Made by a program: the position numbers and the translations under genes
In this document: piece by piece, positions 1-6,219 of the stretch
How the letters are laid out: each line of letters begins with the position of its first letter
How positions within the stretch are numbered: position 1 is the first letter of the stretch
Notes under the pieces: model-generated
Databases searched by the model: none
Seen by the model: the letters and a program-made list of their open reading frames with translations, nothing else
What the model was told of the DNA's origin: nothing
NCBI GenBank assembly: GCA_902806015.1
Contig: CADCUZ010000061.1
Location: 1-11,727, forward strand
Length of the DNA: 11,727 bases
DNA from: an uncultured Rubrobacteraceae bacterium
Lineage (GTDB): Bacteria > Actinomycetota > Rubrobacteria > Rubrobacterales > Rubrobacteraceae
Direction: 5' to 3'

Positions 1-1462
1 GGGTGGGGGCGTGGATGCCGTGGCGACCCTTTTTAGGGACCGCCTGGCGCGCGGTGTGTACGCTGGGCTCCTGGCGGAGGAGTTCGCCGAGCACGGCTGT
101 AAGCTCATCCCCCTCAACGCGCAGATGGACGATAGCCCCGAGGGCGAGCTGCACGGCGGGATGCTGGACATCATCGCTAACTGGGAGCGCAAGAAGATCG
201 CGGAACGCACGCGCCGTGGCAAGCTCCAGAAGGCGCGACAGGGCAAGATCGTAGCCACTCACCGCCCGCCCTTCGGCTTTTCGTACAACGCCCAGAGGGA
301 CAACTACGTCGTGAAAGCAGACGAGATGCGCGTGGTAGAACGCATCTTCGGCATGGTTGCCGAAGGCGCCGCCATCAACGCGGTGAAGAAGGCTTTCGAC
401 CGCGAGGGGGTGCCCACGCCGGGCGGCGCCAGGTTCTGGTCCGAGGTCATGGTACGGAAGGTCCTCAAGAACGATGTGTACAAGGCCCACAGCGGCTTGG
501 AGATCAAAGCGCTCGTCTCTCCAGACGTGGCCGCGACACTGGACGAAGTTACACGTTACGGCGTCTATTGGTTTGGGCGCCGGAGAGTCACCCAGAAACA
601 AGTAGCGGAGAACGGTATCTACCGCACGAAGACCAAGACCACTATCCGTCCCCAAGAGGAGCAGGTCGCTGTGCCCACGCCTGATCCCGGCATCCCCCGC
701 GAGCTGGTTGACGCCGCCCGGGAGGCCATCAAGGATAACCACAGGTCTCCGTCGGCGAATCGCCGGTTCTGGGAGCTTTCGGGCGGACTTGCCCGCTGCG
801 GTCTTTGCGGGACAAGGATGCAGCCAGACTCCAAGCCGGTGCGCAACAAACACAACCACTACTACCTCTGCGCCCGGCACCGCAGGAACGGCACCGCCGG
901 CTGTGCTAACTACAAGAGTTATGCTGCCCAAGAGATAGAAGCCCGAGTCTGGAACTACGTCCGCGGGCTACTTACCAATCCAGAGACGCTCCGCGAGGAT
1001 CTCGAACGGATGATGGGGCTGATGCGGGAGGGGATGCGTGGCGATCCTGGCCGGGAGGCCCAGGCTTGGCTGCGGAAGCTTGACGAGACCGACCGCAAGA
1101 GGAGCCGCTATCAGGACATGGCTGCCGAAGGGCTTATTACCTTGGTCGAGCTCAGGGCAAAGCTCGCGTCCCTAGAAGAGAGCCGCAAGATCGCCCAGCG
1201 CGAGCTAGCTGCCCTCAGAGACCAGGGGGAACGCATAGAGGCGATGGGCCGCGACAAAGAGGCAGTTTTGACGCACTACGCCGCGCTTTCGCCGATGATG
1301 CTCGACGGACTCGACCCCGAGGAGCGTCACCGCCTCTACCACAAACTCAAGCTCAAGGTAACCCTTCGCCTGGATGCTCCTCCGGAGGCTAGCTACGCCT
1401 TCACACCCGACCTTGCTCCACTTGACCACGGGGAAGGTGCGCTGCTCGAAACCACACGGTGA
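1..1462 (+). mobile_element. Right end of an integrated element inserted in mutY
   Basis: The recombinase gene runs directly into the 3' part of mutY with no spacer, which is the arrangement expected at one end of an element integrated by its own large serine recombinase. Only this end is in view; cargo and the other end lie to the left of the window. The base composition of the recombinase looks somewhat less GC-rich than its neighbours, by eye. Whether the element is a prophage, an integrative conjugative element or a small integrase-only island cannot be told. The exact boundary is inferred from where MutY homology resumes. Confidence 0.75.
2..1462 (+). CDS. Large serine recombinase/integrase, 5'-truncated by window
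   Basis: This is a site-specific recombinase that would cut and rejoin attachment sites through a serine-DNA intermediate to integrate or excise its element. The frame is open from the window edge, so the N-terminus with the catalytic serine lies upstream. Counting from the ATG at 11, the resolvase fold ends with RDRLARG (9-15), DDSPEGEL (40-47) and the ERKKIAERTRRG helix (59-70). A recombinase DNA-binding domain follows (about 80-250), then a zinc ribbon with C263-x2-C266 and C287-x10-C298. A charged coiled-coil region (about 325-430), typical of large serine integrases, comes next. The TGA at 1460-1462 falls inside interrupted mutY sequence, so the gene sits at the very edge of its element. 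The ATG at 11 is not the real start. The family call is firm; which kind of element it belongs to cannot be seen. Confidence 0.93.
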   Translation, partial: GGGVDAVATLFRDRLARGVYAGLLAEEFAEHGCKLIPLNAQMDDSPEGELHGGMLDIIANWERKKIAERTRRGKLQKARQGKIVATHRPPFGFSYNAQRDNYVVKADEMRVVERIFGMVAEGAAINAVKKAFDREGVPTPGGARFWSEVMVRKVLKNDVYKAHSGLEIKALVSPDVAATLDEVTRYGVYWFGRRRVTQKQVAENGIYRTKTKTTIRPQEEQVAVPTPDPGIPRELVDAAREAIKDNHRSPSANRRFWELSGGLARCGLCGTRMQPDSKPVRNKHNHYYLCARHRRNGTAGCANYKSYAAQEIEARVWNYVRGLLTNPETLREDLERMMGLMREGMRGDPGREAQAWLRKLDETDRKRSRYQDMAAEGLITLVELRAKLASLEESRKIAQRELAALRDQGERIEAMGRDKEAVLTHYAALSPMMLDGLDPEERHRLYHKLKLKVTLRLDAPPEASYAFTPDLAPLDHGEGALLETTR

Positions 1463-1475
1463 TGGAGTTCGGGGC
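1440..1475. other. Probable attachment-site junction (element/mutY)
   Basis: MutY proteins usually read NQA-[VLI]-M-[ED]-[LF]-G-A just before the iron-sulphur cysteines. Here GTG ATG GAG TTC GGG GCC (1459-1476) encodes V-M-E-F-G-A in the mutY frame, while the codons just before (R-N-H-T) no longer match. The crossover therefore lies at or a few bases left of 1459. The recombinase stop codon (1460-1462) overlaps this core. The true crossover dinucleotide cannot be fixed without the other end of the element or an unoccupied site. Confidence 0.6.
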
Positions 1476-1917
1476 CCTACACTGCGCAGCGCGCAGGCCC
1501 CGCTGTCAGGACTGCCCGGTCGCGGACCAGTGCCGCGCCCATCCCGGGATGCCGGAGGTTCTGGCCGGCGTGCCGCGCGCCTCTAGGAGGGAGTCCGGAC
1601 TCAGGTACGAAGACTCCAACCGCTACCTGCGGGGCAAGGTGCTCGCCCAGCTCCGCGACGCCGGGACCGCCGGCGCCCTGGAGCTGCGGGAGATCGGAAG
1701 CAGGCTGCGACGGGACGACGCCGACGTCGAGCTCTCCCGCCTGTGGGCCGCGGTCAACAGCCTGGAGGACGACGGGCTCGCCCGCACAACGCTTGCGGAA
1801 GACCCGCCGCCGTCCTTGCGGCCCGAGCCGACCGGCGCGGTGGCGGAGAAACGGGCCGCCTACGGCGCCGGACCGGCGGCCGAAACGCTCGCCGGGATCA
1901 GGGTGGCGCTGCCGTAG
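1459..1917 (+). pseudogene. mutY: A/G-specific adenine glycosylase MutY, 3' remnant
   Basis: MutY removes adenine mispaired with 8-oxoguanine or G. This fragment of about 153 codons starts just before the [4Fe-4S] cluster: counting from the GTG, C9-x6-C16-x2-C19-x5-C25 is the classic endonuclease III/MutY spacing. Behind it is a region of about 120 residues, with YEDSNRYLRGKVLAQLR near 50-66, that looks like the C-terminal part of actinobacterial MutY proteins. The helix-hairpin-helix and the catalytic Glu and Asp are missing and are presumably on the far side of the integrated element. The frame is intact to its TAG with no secondary damage, so the interruption may be recent or reversible. 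A GTG overlaps the recombinase TGA, but there is no ribosome binding site and a stand-alone product would lack the catalytic domain. Confidence 0.85.
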
Positions 1918-1932
1918 GACGCTATTCGCTGC

Positions 1933-2319
1933 CTACAACGGGGCGAAAAGGTCCACGTGGTTGCCGTCCGGGTCCTCGAGAACGGCGTAGCGCTGGCCCC
2001 AGAACGCGTCCCAGGGTTCCCTGCGTCCGTGGCCGAGGGCGCTCAGCTCCTCGTACTTCTCGTCAACGGCCGTAGGCGAGTGGCACAGGAAAGCGAGGGA
2101 GACGCGGTGGCCGCCGGACGGGGCGCTGTAGTTCGGGTAGATCTGCGCGACAAGCTCGGCCGTGTCCCACGCGACCCGCAGACCGCCCGGGGTGCTCGCC
2201 TCGACGTGCGGCTCCCCCTCCGAGCCTTCGGGAACCGGGAGCCCGAGCCGACGGTAGAAGTCGAGCGAGGCTGCCATGTCGGCGGTCACGATGCCCACCA
2301 GATCCAACCGTACTTCCAT
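1933..2319 (-). CDS. VOC (glyoxalase/bleomycin-resistance) family protein
   Basis: This is a 128-residue single-module vicinal-oxygen-chelate protein. It has the two beta-alpha-beta-beta-beta halves: the first around VGIVTADMAASLDFYRRLGL (about 7-26), the second closing with YAVLEDPDGNHVDLFAPL (about 111-128). The metal-ligand positions look non-canonical: the usual His in the first strand is replaced (VGIV), and the final Glu of the GNxxEL motif is Asp (GNHVDLF). A binding or protection role, or an atypical enzyme, is therefore as likely as a glyoxalase. The ATG at 2319 was chosen over an upstream extension because a perfect AAGGAGGAGA sits at 2323-2332 and the domain begins at once. The gene converges on the mutY remnant with a 15-base gap and diverges from the permease. 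The substrate is unknown. Confidence 0.88.
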   Translation of the reverse strand: MEVRLDLVGIVTADMAASLDFYRRLGLPVPEGSEGEPHVEASTPGGLRVAWDTAELVAQIYPNYSAPSGGHRVSLAFLCHSPTAVDEKYEELSALGHGRREPWDAFWGQRYAVLEDPDGNHVDLFAPL

Positions 2320-2322
2320 AAC

Positions 2323-2332
2323 TCTCCTCCTT
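2323..2332 (-). promoter_or_regulatory. Strong ribosome binding site of the VOC gene
   Basis: On the minus strand AAGGAGGAGA has its AGGAGG core six bases before the ATG at 2319. It is the strongest Shine-Dalgarno sequence in the window and fixes the start of the VOC gene. Confidence 0.8.
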
Positions 2333-2344
2333 CGATCCGCACCG

Positions 2345-2373
2345 AGCCTACTCCATAGGGTGTCTGCTCCCAA
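2345..2373 (-). promoter_or_regulatory. Possible promoter of the VOC gene
   Basis: On the minus strand TTGGGA (2368-2373) and TAGGCT (2345-2350) are separated by 17 bases, a plausible but imperfect sigma-70-type pair upstream of the ribosome binding site. It lies in the divergent interval shared with the permease. This is pattern matching only. Confidence 0.3.
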
Positions 2374-2463
2374 CCGTCGATGTCGAGAAGCGGGCATAGG
2401 ATTCCGGTAACATGTCAAAAAGAGCGACGGGGCCGTCCGCGCGGCGGCGGGGAGGAGAGGCGC

Positions 2464-3840
2464 ATGGAGGCATCGGAAACCAGAGAAGGACGGTCGGGGC
2501 ACCCGCCACTAAAACGCGGTGTAGGACGGGTGATGCTCCTGTTTTTCGTGATCGGGGACATAGTCGGAGCCGGCATCTACGCGCTCGTGGGCGAGGTGGG
2601 GGCGGTCGTGGGTGGGGCCATCTGGACGGCGTTCCTGGCCGCCTTCGTGCTCGCCATCTTTACCGCGGCCTCCTACGTGGAGCTGGTGACCAAGTACCCG
2701 CGGGCCGGCGGGTCGGCCACCTACGCCCACAACGCTTTTCGGAACCCTTTCGTCAGCTTTATCGTGGCGTTCGCCGTGGCCGCCTCGAGCATCACCTCTG
2801 CCAGCGTCCTCACCCTGGCATTCTCCGGCGACTACCTGAGCCAGTTCGTCAACGTGCCGACGCTGCTCTCGGCGTTGGTATTTCTGGCGCTGGTGTCCTT
2901 CATCAACTTCTACGGCATCTCCGAATCGGTGCGGATAAACGTCGTGCTGACGTGCGTGGAGCTCTTCGGGTTGCTCCTTATTATCCTGATCGGGGTGGCC
3001 GCGCTGGGCGCCGGTACTGGCGACCCGGGGCGAGCCTTCGAGTTCAAAGAGGGGTCAGCGGTGCTGCCGGCGATCCTGGCCGGCACGGTTCTCTCCTTCT
3101 ACGCTCTGATCGGCTTCGACGACTCCGTGAACGTGGCCGAGGAGGTGCAGGGCCCGAGCCGGTCCTACCCGTTGGCCATCTTCGGCGGCCTGCTGGCCGC
3201 TGGCGTCATCTACCTGCTCGTCACCTTTACCGCCTCGATGGTGGTTCCGACGGGGGCCCTGGCGGGGTCGGACGGCCCGCTGCTTGAGGTCGTCGAGCGG
3301 GGGCCGCTCCCGATACCCACCTCCCTCTTCGCCGCCATCGCGCTGCTCGCGGTCTCCAACGGGGCCCTGATCAACCTGATCATGGCCTCCCGCGTCGTCT
3401 ACGGGATGGGGGACCAGGGCGTCCTGCCCAGGATCTTCTCCACGGTCCATGCGCGCCGACGCACGCCCTGGATCGCTATCGCCTTTACATCCCTGGTGGT
3501 CCTCGCGTTGCTCATCACGGTGGGCCGGAACGACGAGGCCCTGAGCACCTTAAGCTCGACGACCGTGGTGCTGCTCCTCTCGGCGTTCGTCGTCGTGAAC
3601 GTCTCCGTTCTGCTGCTGCGCCGCGACCCGGTGGACCACGAGCACTTCACCACCCCGAACGTGTTTCCCATCCTCGGTATCGTGGTCTCGAGCGCCCTCC
3701 TGATCTACACCGCCATCAGCGACATCATGGTCTTCGGGCTGGCGGCCCTGCTGATAGGATTGGGCGTCGTCCTCTACGTGATAAACCTCTTTGCCAAGCG
3801 TAGCCTCGACCGCGAAAACCCCGAGTCCCGACGGGATTGA
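2464..3840 (+). CDS. APC-superfamily amino acid permease
   Basis: This is a membrane transporter of 458 residues, a usual length for the amino acid-polyamine-organocation superfamily with about 12 helices. The first helix carries the unwound substrate-binding motif GAGI (35-38, in FVIGDIVGAGIYALVG). YPRAGG (79-84) follows helix 2, and the amphipathic signature FDDSVNVAEEVQGPSRSYP begins near 218. Hydrophobic segments alternate to the C-terminus, which ends in a short charged tail. The start at 2464 was chosen because GGAGGAG (2451-2457) stands six bases upstream. A longer reading from 2380 adds only a low-complexity arginine- and glycine-rich leader. A TAACAT that could serve as a -10 element lies at 2408-2413 without a convincing -35. 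Substrate specificity cannot be told; an amino acid or amine is likely. Confidence 0.93.
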   Translation: MEASETREGRSGHPPLKRGVGRVMLLFFVIGDIVGAGIYALVGEVGAVVGGAIWTAFLAAFVLAIFTAASYVELVTKYPRAGGSATYAHNAFRNPFVSFIVAFAVAASSITSASVLTLAFSGDYLSQFVNVPTLLSALVFLALVSFINFYGISESVRINVVLTCVELFGLLLIILIGVAALGAGTGDPGRAFEFKEGSAVLPAILAGTVLSFYALIGFDDSVNVAEEVQGPSRSYPLAIFGGLLAAGVIYLLVTFTASMVVPTGALAGSDGPLLEVVERGPLPIPTSLFAAIALLAVSNGALINLIMASRVVYGMGDQGVLPRIFSTVHARRRTPWIAIAFTSLVVLALLITVGRNDEALSTLSSTTVVLLLSAFVVVNVSVLLLRRDPVDHEHFTTPNVFPILGIVVSSALLIYTAISDIMVFGLAALLIGLGVVLYVINLFAKRSLDRENPESRRD

Positions 3841-3938
3841 CCCGGCACCTCCCGACGAGGCACGGAATTTTCTACCGGCCAATTACAGGCCCGCGGCTCG
3901 TGGCGTATTGTGGCGCCGTGATCGGCGACAAATCCCCG

Positions 3939-3953
3939 CCTGCCACTGGCAGG
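3939..3953. repeat. Perfect 7-bp inverted repeat with 1-base centre
   Basis: CCTGCCA-C-TGGCAGG reads as a palindrome with a single central base. It lies within the first surviving piece of the ATP-grasp pseudogene, so it may be coincidence in GC-rich coding sequence, or an operator-like site. Confidence 0.4.
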
Positions 3954-4188
3954 TCCTCTCCGCTGGGCTTTACCAGGGCGGACGCGCCATCAACGCCTGG
4001 CTGCGCGAGGTCTACGGTGGCGACCAGAACCTCGTGCCGGACGAGGCCTTTCGGGATAGCGTCTTCTAAGAGCCCACGCTTACCCAGAGAGACGCCCGTC
4101 CACGTCTAGGGCCCTGACGTCGTCCACCTCGAATCCGGTGAGTACGTCGTTTTGGAGGACAACGCCCGCGTGCCAAGCGGCATCGCGT

Positions 4189-4395
4189 CCAGGCGACGTC
4201 CGGGCGGACCCGAACCTCTCCGTCGCGCACGAAGCAGTCCGAGAGGGTCAGAAACCGGGGGCCGCAGCAGCGCGCGATCCGGTCGTGCTCGAAGAACACG
4301 GAGTCCCGCTTGCCGCGGGTGACGACCGCAGCATTGGGCTTGTCCACCCCGGGCCGGGCGCCGGCAAGCAGGGTGTCCCGTAGCCGGGAGTAGTG
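4189..4395 (-). other. Inverted internal segment of the ATP-grasp pseudogene
   Basis: Read on the minus strand, this stretch encodes YSRLRDTLLAGARPGV, then AVVTRGKRDSVFFEHDRIAR, then LTLSDCFVRDGEVRV and DVAW. In intact relatives this region (VVLTPG..NSAYFEH..LA....VEGRDL.....V...VDV) belongs between VPSGIAY and the DDK motif. The flanks read plus and this piece reads minus, so it has been inverted. The left breakpoint is at about 4187-4189 and the right at about 4385-4396. Some 25-30 residues expected on each side are absent, so the inversion came with deletions. I found no clear inverted repeats at the ends by eye. Confidence 0.72.
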
Positions 4396-4933
4396 CCGGA
4401 GGTGAAAGAGGTCTACCTGAACGGGGAGATAGGCTATGCCAAAGCATTCGAGACCGGGGTGACCGACGATAAGGCCGTCTTCCCGTTCGTGCCCGCCATG
4501 ATCGAAAACTACGTCGGCGAGAGACCCACTCTGCGGAACGCCCCAACCTACTCGCTGGTCGATGAGGAGACCCGGGCGGAGTTCCTGAACCGCCTGCCGG
4601 AGCTCGTTCTCAAGCCCCGCGAATGGCACTGCGCCCAGGGGATGCTCGTCGGTCTGGAGGCCAGCCCCGAGGACCTCGACGAGGCCATCCGCCGAGTAAA
4701 GCAAGACCCAGCGGGCTTTGTGGCCCAGGAATGCCTGGACTTCTCGACCCACGTCACCCACGACAGTAGGGACGAATCTGAGGAAGCCTTCGTGGATCTC
4801 CGGGCGTTCGTCCCCCCGGTGCTCGACCACGTCATGGCCGGTGGCCTCACGCGCGTCGCCCGCCCCGGTACCCGCGTCGTCAACTCCAGCGCCGGCGGAA
4901 GCTCCAAGGACACGTGGGTGCTGGGGTAGAGCG

Positions 4934-4953
4934 GTCAGTTTTCAGCAGTCAGC
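4934..4953 (+). repeat. Degenerate 7-base tandem repeat (xTCAGxx)
   Basis: GTCAGTT TTCAGCA GTCAGC gives three imperfect copies of a TCAG-centred heptamer, just after the stop of the ATP-grasp remnant. The rest of the gap to 5012 holds no gene. The role is unknown. Confidence 0.4.
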
Positions 4954-4978
4954 CTCCCGTGGAGCGGGGACGCCTTAA

Positions 4979-4998
4979 GAAAATGCCTGGATCCGGGC
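4979..4998 (-). terminator. Possible weak terminator after the M32 pseudogene
   Basis: On the minus strand GCCCG-GATC-CAGGC can form a short hairpin with one mismatch, followed by ATTTTCTT. It begins 15 bases past the stop of the carboxypeptidase frame. The stem is only five pairs, so this is tentative. Confidence 0.3.
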
Positions 4999-5012
4999 AA
5001 GAGCTCTGAAGG

Positions 5013-6105
5013 CTACAAGTCGTACACCTCGCCGAACTTTTCTCCCAGATAGCGGAGGTACGGGCCCGTGTCCGGGGGGCGGCCGGTTGCGTTCTCGATG
5101 AGGGCTTCGGGGTCGTGCTTTTTACCGTTAAGGTGGACGTTTTTACGCAGCCAGGCGAGGAGTGTGCCGAATTCACCACGTTCTATCTCGCCCGGGATCT
5201 CCGGGTGCTCTTTCAGAGCCGCCTCGAAGAGTTGCACCGAGAGGACGTTGCCCAAAGTGTAGGTCGGGAAGTAGCCGAAAAGGCCGATGGCCCAGTGGTC
5301 GTCCTGGAGGACGCCGCGGTTGTCATCTTTGGGTGGGCCGGCCTCGTGCAGGGTGGCGAAGAGGGCGGGGGAGAGGCGGGTGCTGATGCGCACGTCCCCT
5401 GGCCCGCCGAAGGTTATGCAGAACGGGTGCGGCGCCCGGTCCTGCCGGCCGCGCGCCCAGTCGTAGCCGAACGCGGAGGCTATGAACTTCCCGAAGGTCT
5501 CCTGCATCCCCTCATCGAAAGTGCCCCGAAGCGAAGCCGTGCGGCCGTCCGCGGCGGCGCGCACCATGCCCGCCGTGCCGCTTTTGAGATCTTCGAACAT
5601 GGGTTCGAGGCGGGACTTTGTGGCGCCGGGCTCGTAGCGGTCGAGGAGGCCGTCGTAGGGATGGTCATCGTAGCCGAGGTGTTCCGCCGCCGCCCTCTGG
5701 AGGTCCAGAATCGTCCGCAGGTGGCGGACGAGGGAGCCGAAGTCGCGATCGGCGCGTGCCCGCCGCCAGGCCGGCTCCGCAAGGGTGGTTGCGCGCGATA
5801 TTTCGGCCACCAAAAGTGTGGGGAGCTTCGTGGCGCGTACGCGGGCGCGGCGGGCGACGCGGACTACGGCCTCGGCGTCCGAGCCCGGTTTCGGGTCTCC
5901 GGCGGCGTCCAGCAGCCGGGCGGTCTCGTCGGAGGCGGTAATGCCGTGTGAGGGGCGGCTCAGGGTGGCGAGGCCTCCGCGCGGGCGGCGACGCCGCCTG
6001 GGGCATGTACGTCTGCTGGTCCCAGTGGAGGACCGCCGCCCCCGAGTCGAGGTCGGCGGCGGAGAGGTGCTCGACCAGGGCTCGGGTGTGTTTGTCCAGG
6101 CTCAT
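5013..6105 (-). pseudogene. M32 carboxypeptidase (Taq family), frameshifted and internally deleted
   Basis: M32 enzymes are zinc carboxypeptidases of about 500 residues with an HEXXH motif and a downstream glutamate ligand. Here the reading begins MSLDKHTRALVEHLSAADL with LHWDQQTYMP close behind, a normal N-terminus. It loses frame at about 5976-5992 through one extra base or equivalent. The next frame resumes with GLATLSR, ITASDETARLLDAAGD and VAEISRATTLAEPAWRRAR, and runs to HPFCITFGGPGDVRISTR. After LHEAG (the start of HEAGH, codons 5337-5348) it jumps to PPKDDNRGVLQDDHWAIG and the normal C-terminal GLFGYFPTYTLGNVLSVQLF. About 130-140 residues are therefore missing, including the second zinc His and the ligand Glu. 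Even with the frame restored the product would be inactive. No good ribosome binding site precedes the ATG at 6105. The segment from 5813 to 5013 remains open and could be mis-annotated as a whole gene. Confidence 0.87.
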
Positions 6106-6156
6106 GGGGAGGGAACGTAGAGCAGGGATAGCATTCCGTCAGGACCGGCGGTGCGT

Positions 6157-6185
6157 TTCCATTCGGGCGTGAGGCGCATTACCAT
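6157..6185 (+). promoter_or_regulatory. Possible promoter of ndh-purU
   Basis: TACCAT (6180-6185) fits the TAnnnT form of a -10 element, and TTCCAT stands 17 bases upstream as a poor -35. If used, transcription would begin near 6192, after the GTG at 6151, and would favour the TTG at 6220 as the start of the dehydrogenase. Weak evidence. Confidence 0.25.
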
Positions 6186-6205
6186 ATCGGGGTTGGTTCG
6201 TGTAC

Positions 6206-6213
6206 GAGGGAGG
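6206..6213 (+). promoter_or_regulatory. Ribosome binding site favouring the TTG start at 6220
   Basis: GAGGGAGG ends six bases before the TTG at 6220. The alternative GTG at 6151 has only AGGA (6141-6144) before it, so the TTG is preferred. Confidence 0.5.
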
Positions 6214-6219
6214 CGTGGG

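Larger units (their letters stand above)
3920..4929 (+). pseudogene. Circularly permuted type 2 ATP-grasp protein, broken and rearranged
   Basis: Intact relatives (roughly 450-500 residues) are ATP-grasp ligase-like proteins, often encoded beside alpha-E and transglutaminase-like proteins and predicted to make or modify peptides. Here the family sequence comes in four pieces. Plus 3920-4066 gives IPACHWQVLSAGLYQGG and INAWLREVYGG, matching the GL-Q-R-ALN-F-DIYG region. A frameshift follows, then plus 4062-4187 gives GPDVVHLESGEYVVLEDNAR and VPSGIA, with an in-frame TAG at 4107-4109. The next piece (about 4189-4395) is on the opposite strand. Plus 4396-4929 gives GVTDDKAVFPFVPAMI, LVLKP, GGLTRVA and VVNSSAGGSSKDTWVL, which is the normal C-terminus. 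The first 80-100 residues are missing, and the glycine-rich stretch after LVLKP reads REWHCAQGML instead of GGxG. No partner genes are adjacent. The last piece is still an open frame of about 178 codons but cannot be a working enzyme. Confidence 0.82.

Noticed and set aside
2..60. Possible frameshift at the start of the recombinase
   Set aside because: The frame is open to the window edge, and AVATLFRDRLARG aligns acceptably with the end of the resolvase core, so simple truncation by the window explains it.
2380..2463. N-terminal extension of the permease
   Set aside because: The extra 28 codons are arginine- and glycine-rich, and a strong ribosome binding site stands just before the ATG at 2464.
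4066..4830. A 254-codon minus-strand open frame
   Set aside because: Only the part at about 4189-4395 looks like protein family sequence. The rest lies antisense to the ATP-grasp coding pieces, so it is not a complete gene.
4934..4953. CRISPR-like or phage att repeat
   Set aside because: Three imperfect heptamers with no spacers and no adjacent cas or integrase gene do not make an array or an attachment site.
5115..5951. A 278-codon plus-strand open frame opposite the M32 gene
   Set aside because: It is antisense to clear M32 family sequence, has no recognisable domain and no ribosome binding site, and reflects GC-rich codon shadowing.
6151..6219. GTG at 6151 as start of the NADH dehydrogenase
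   Set aside because: The TTG at 6220 has the better ribosome binding site and a possible promoter lies between the two; not excluded, only less likely.
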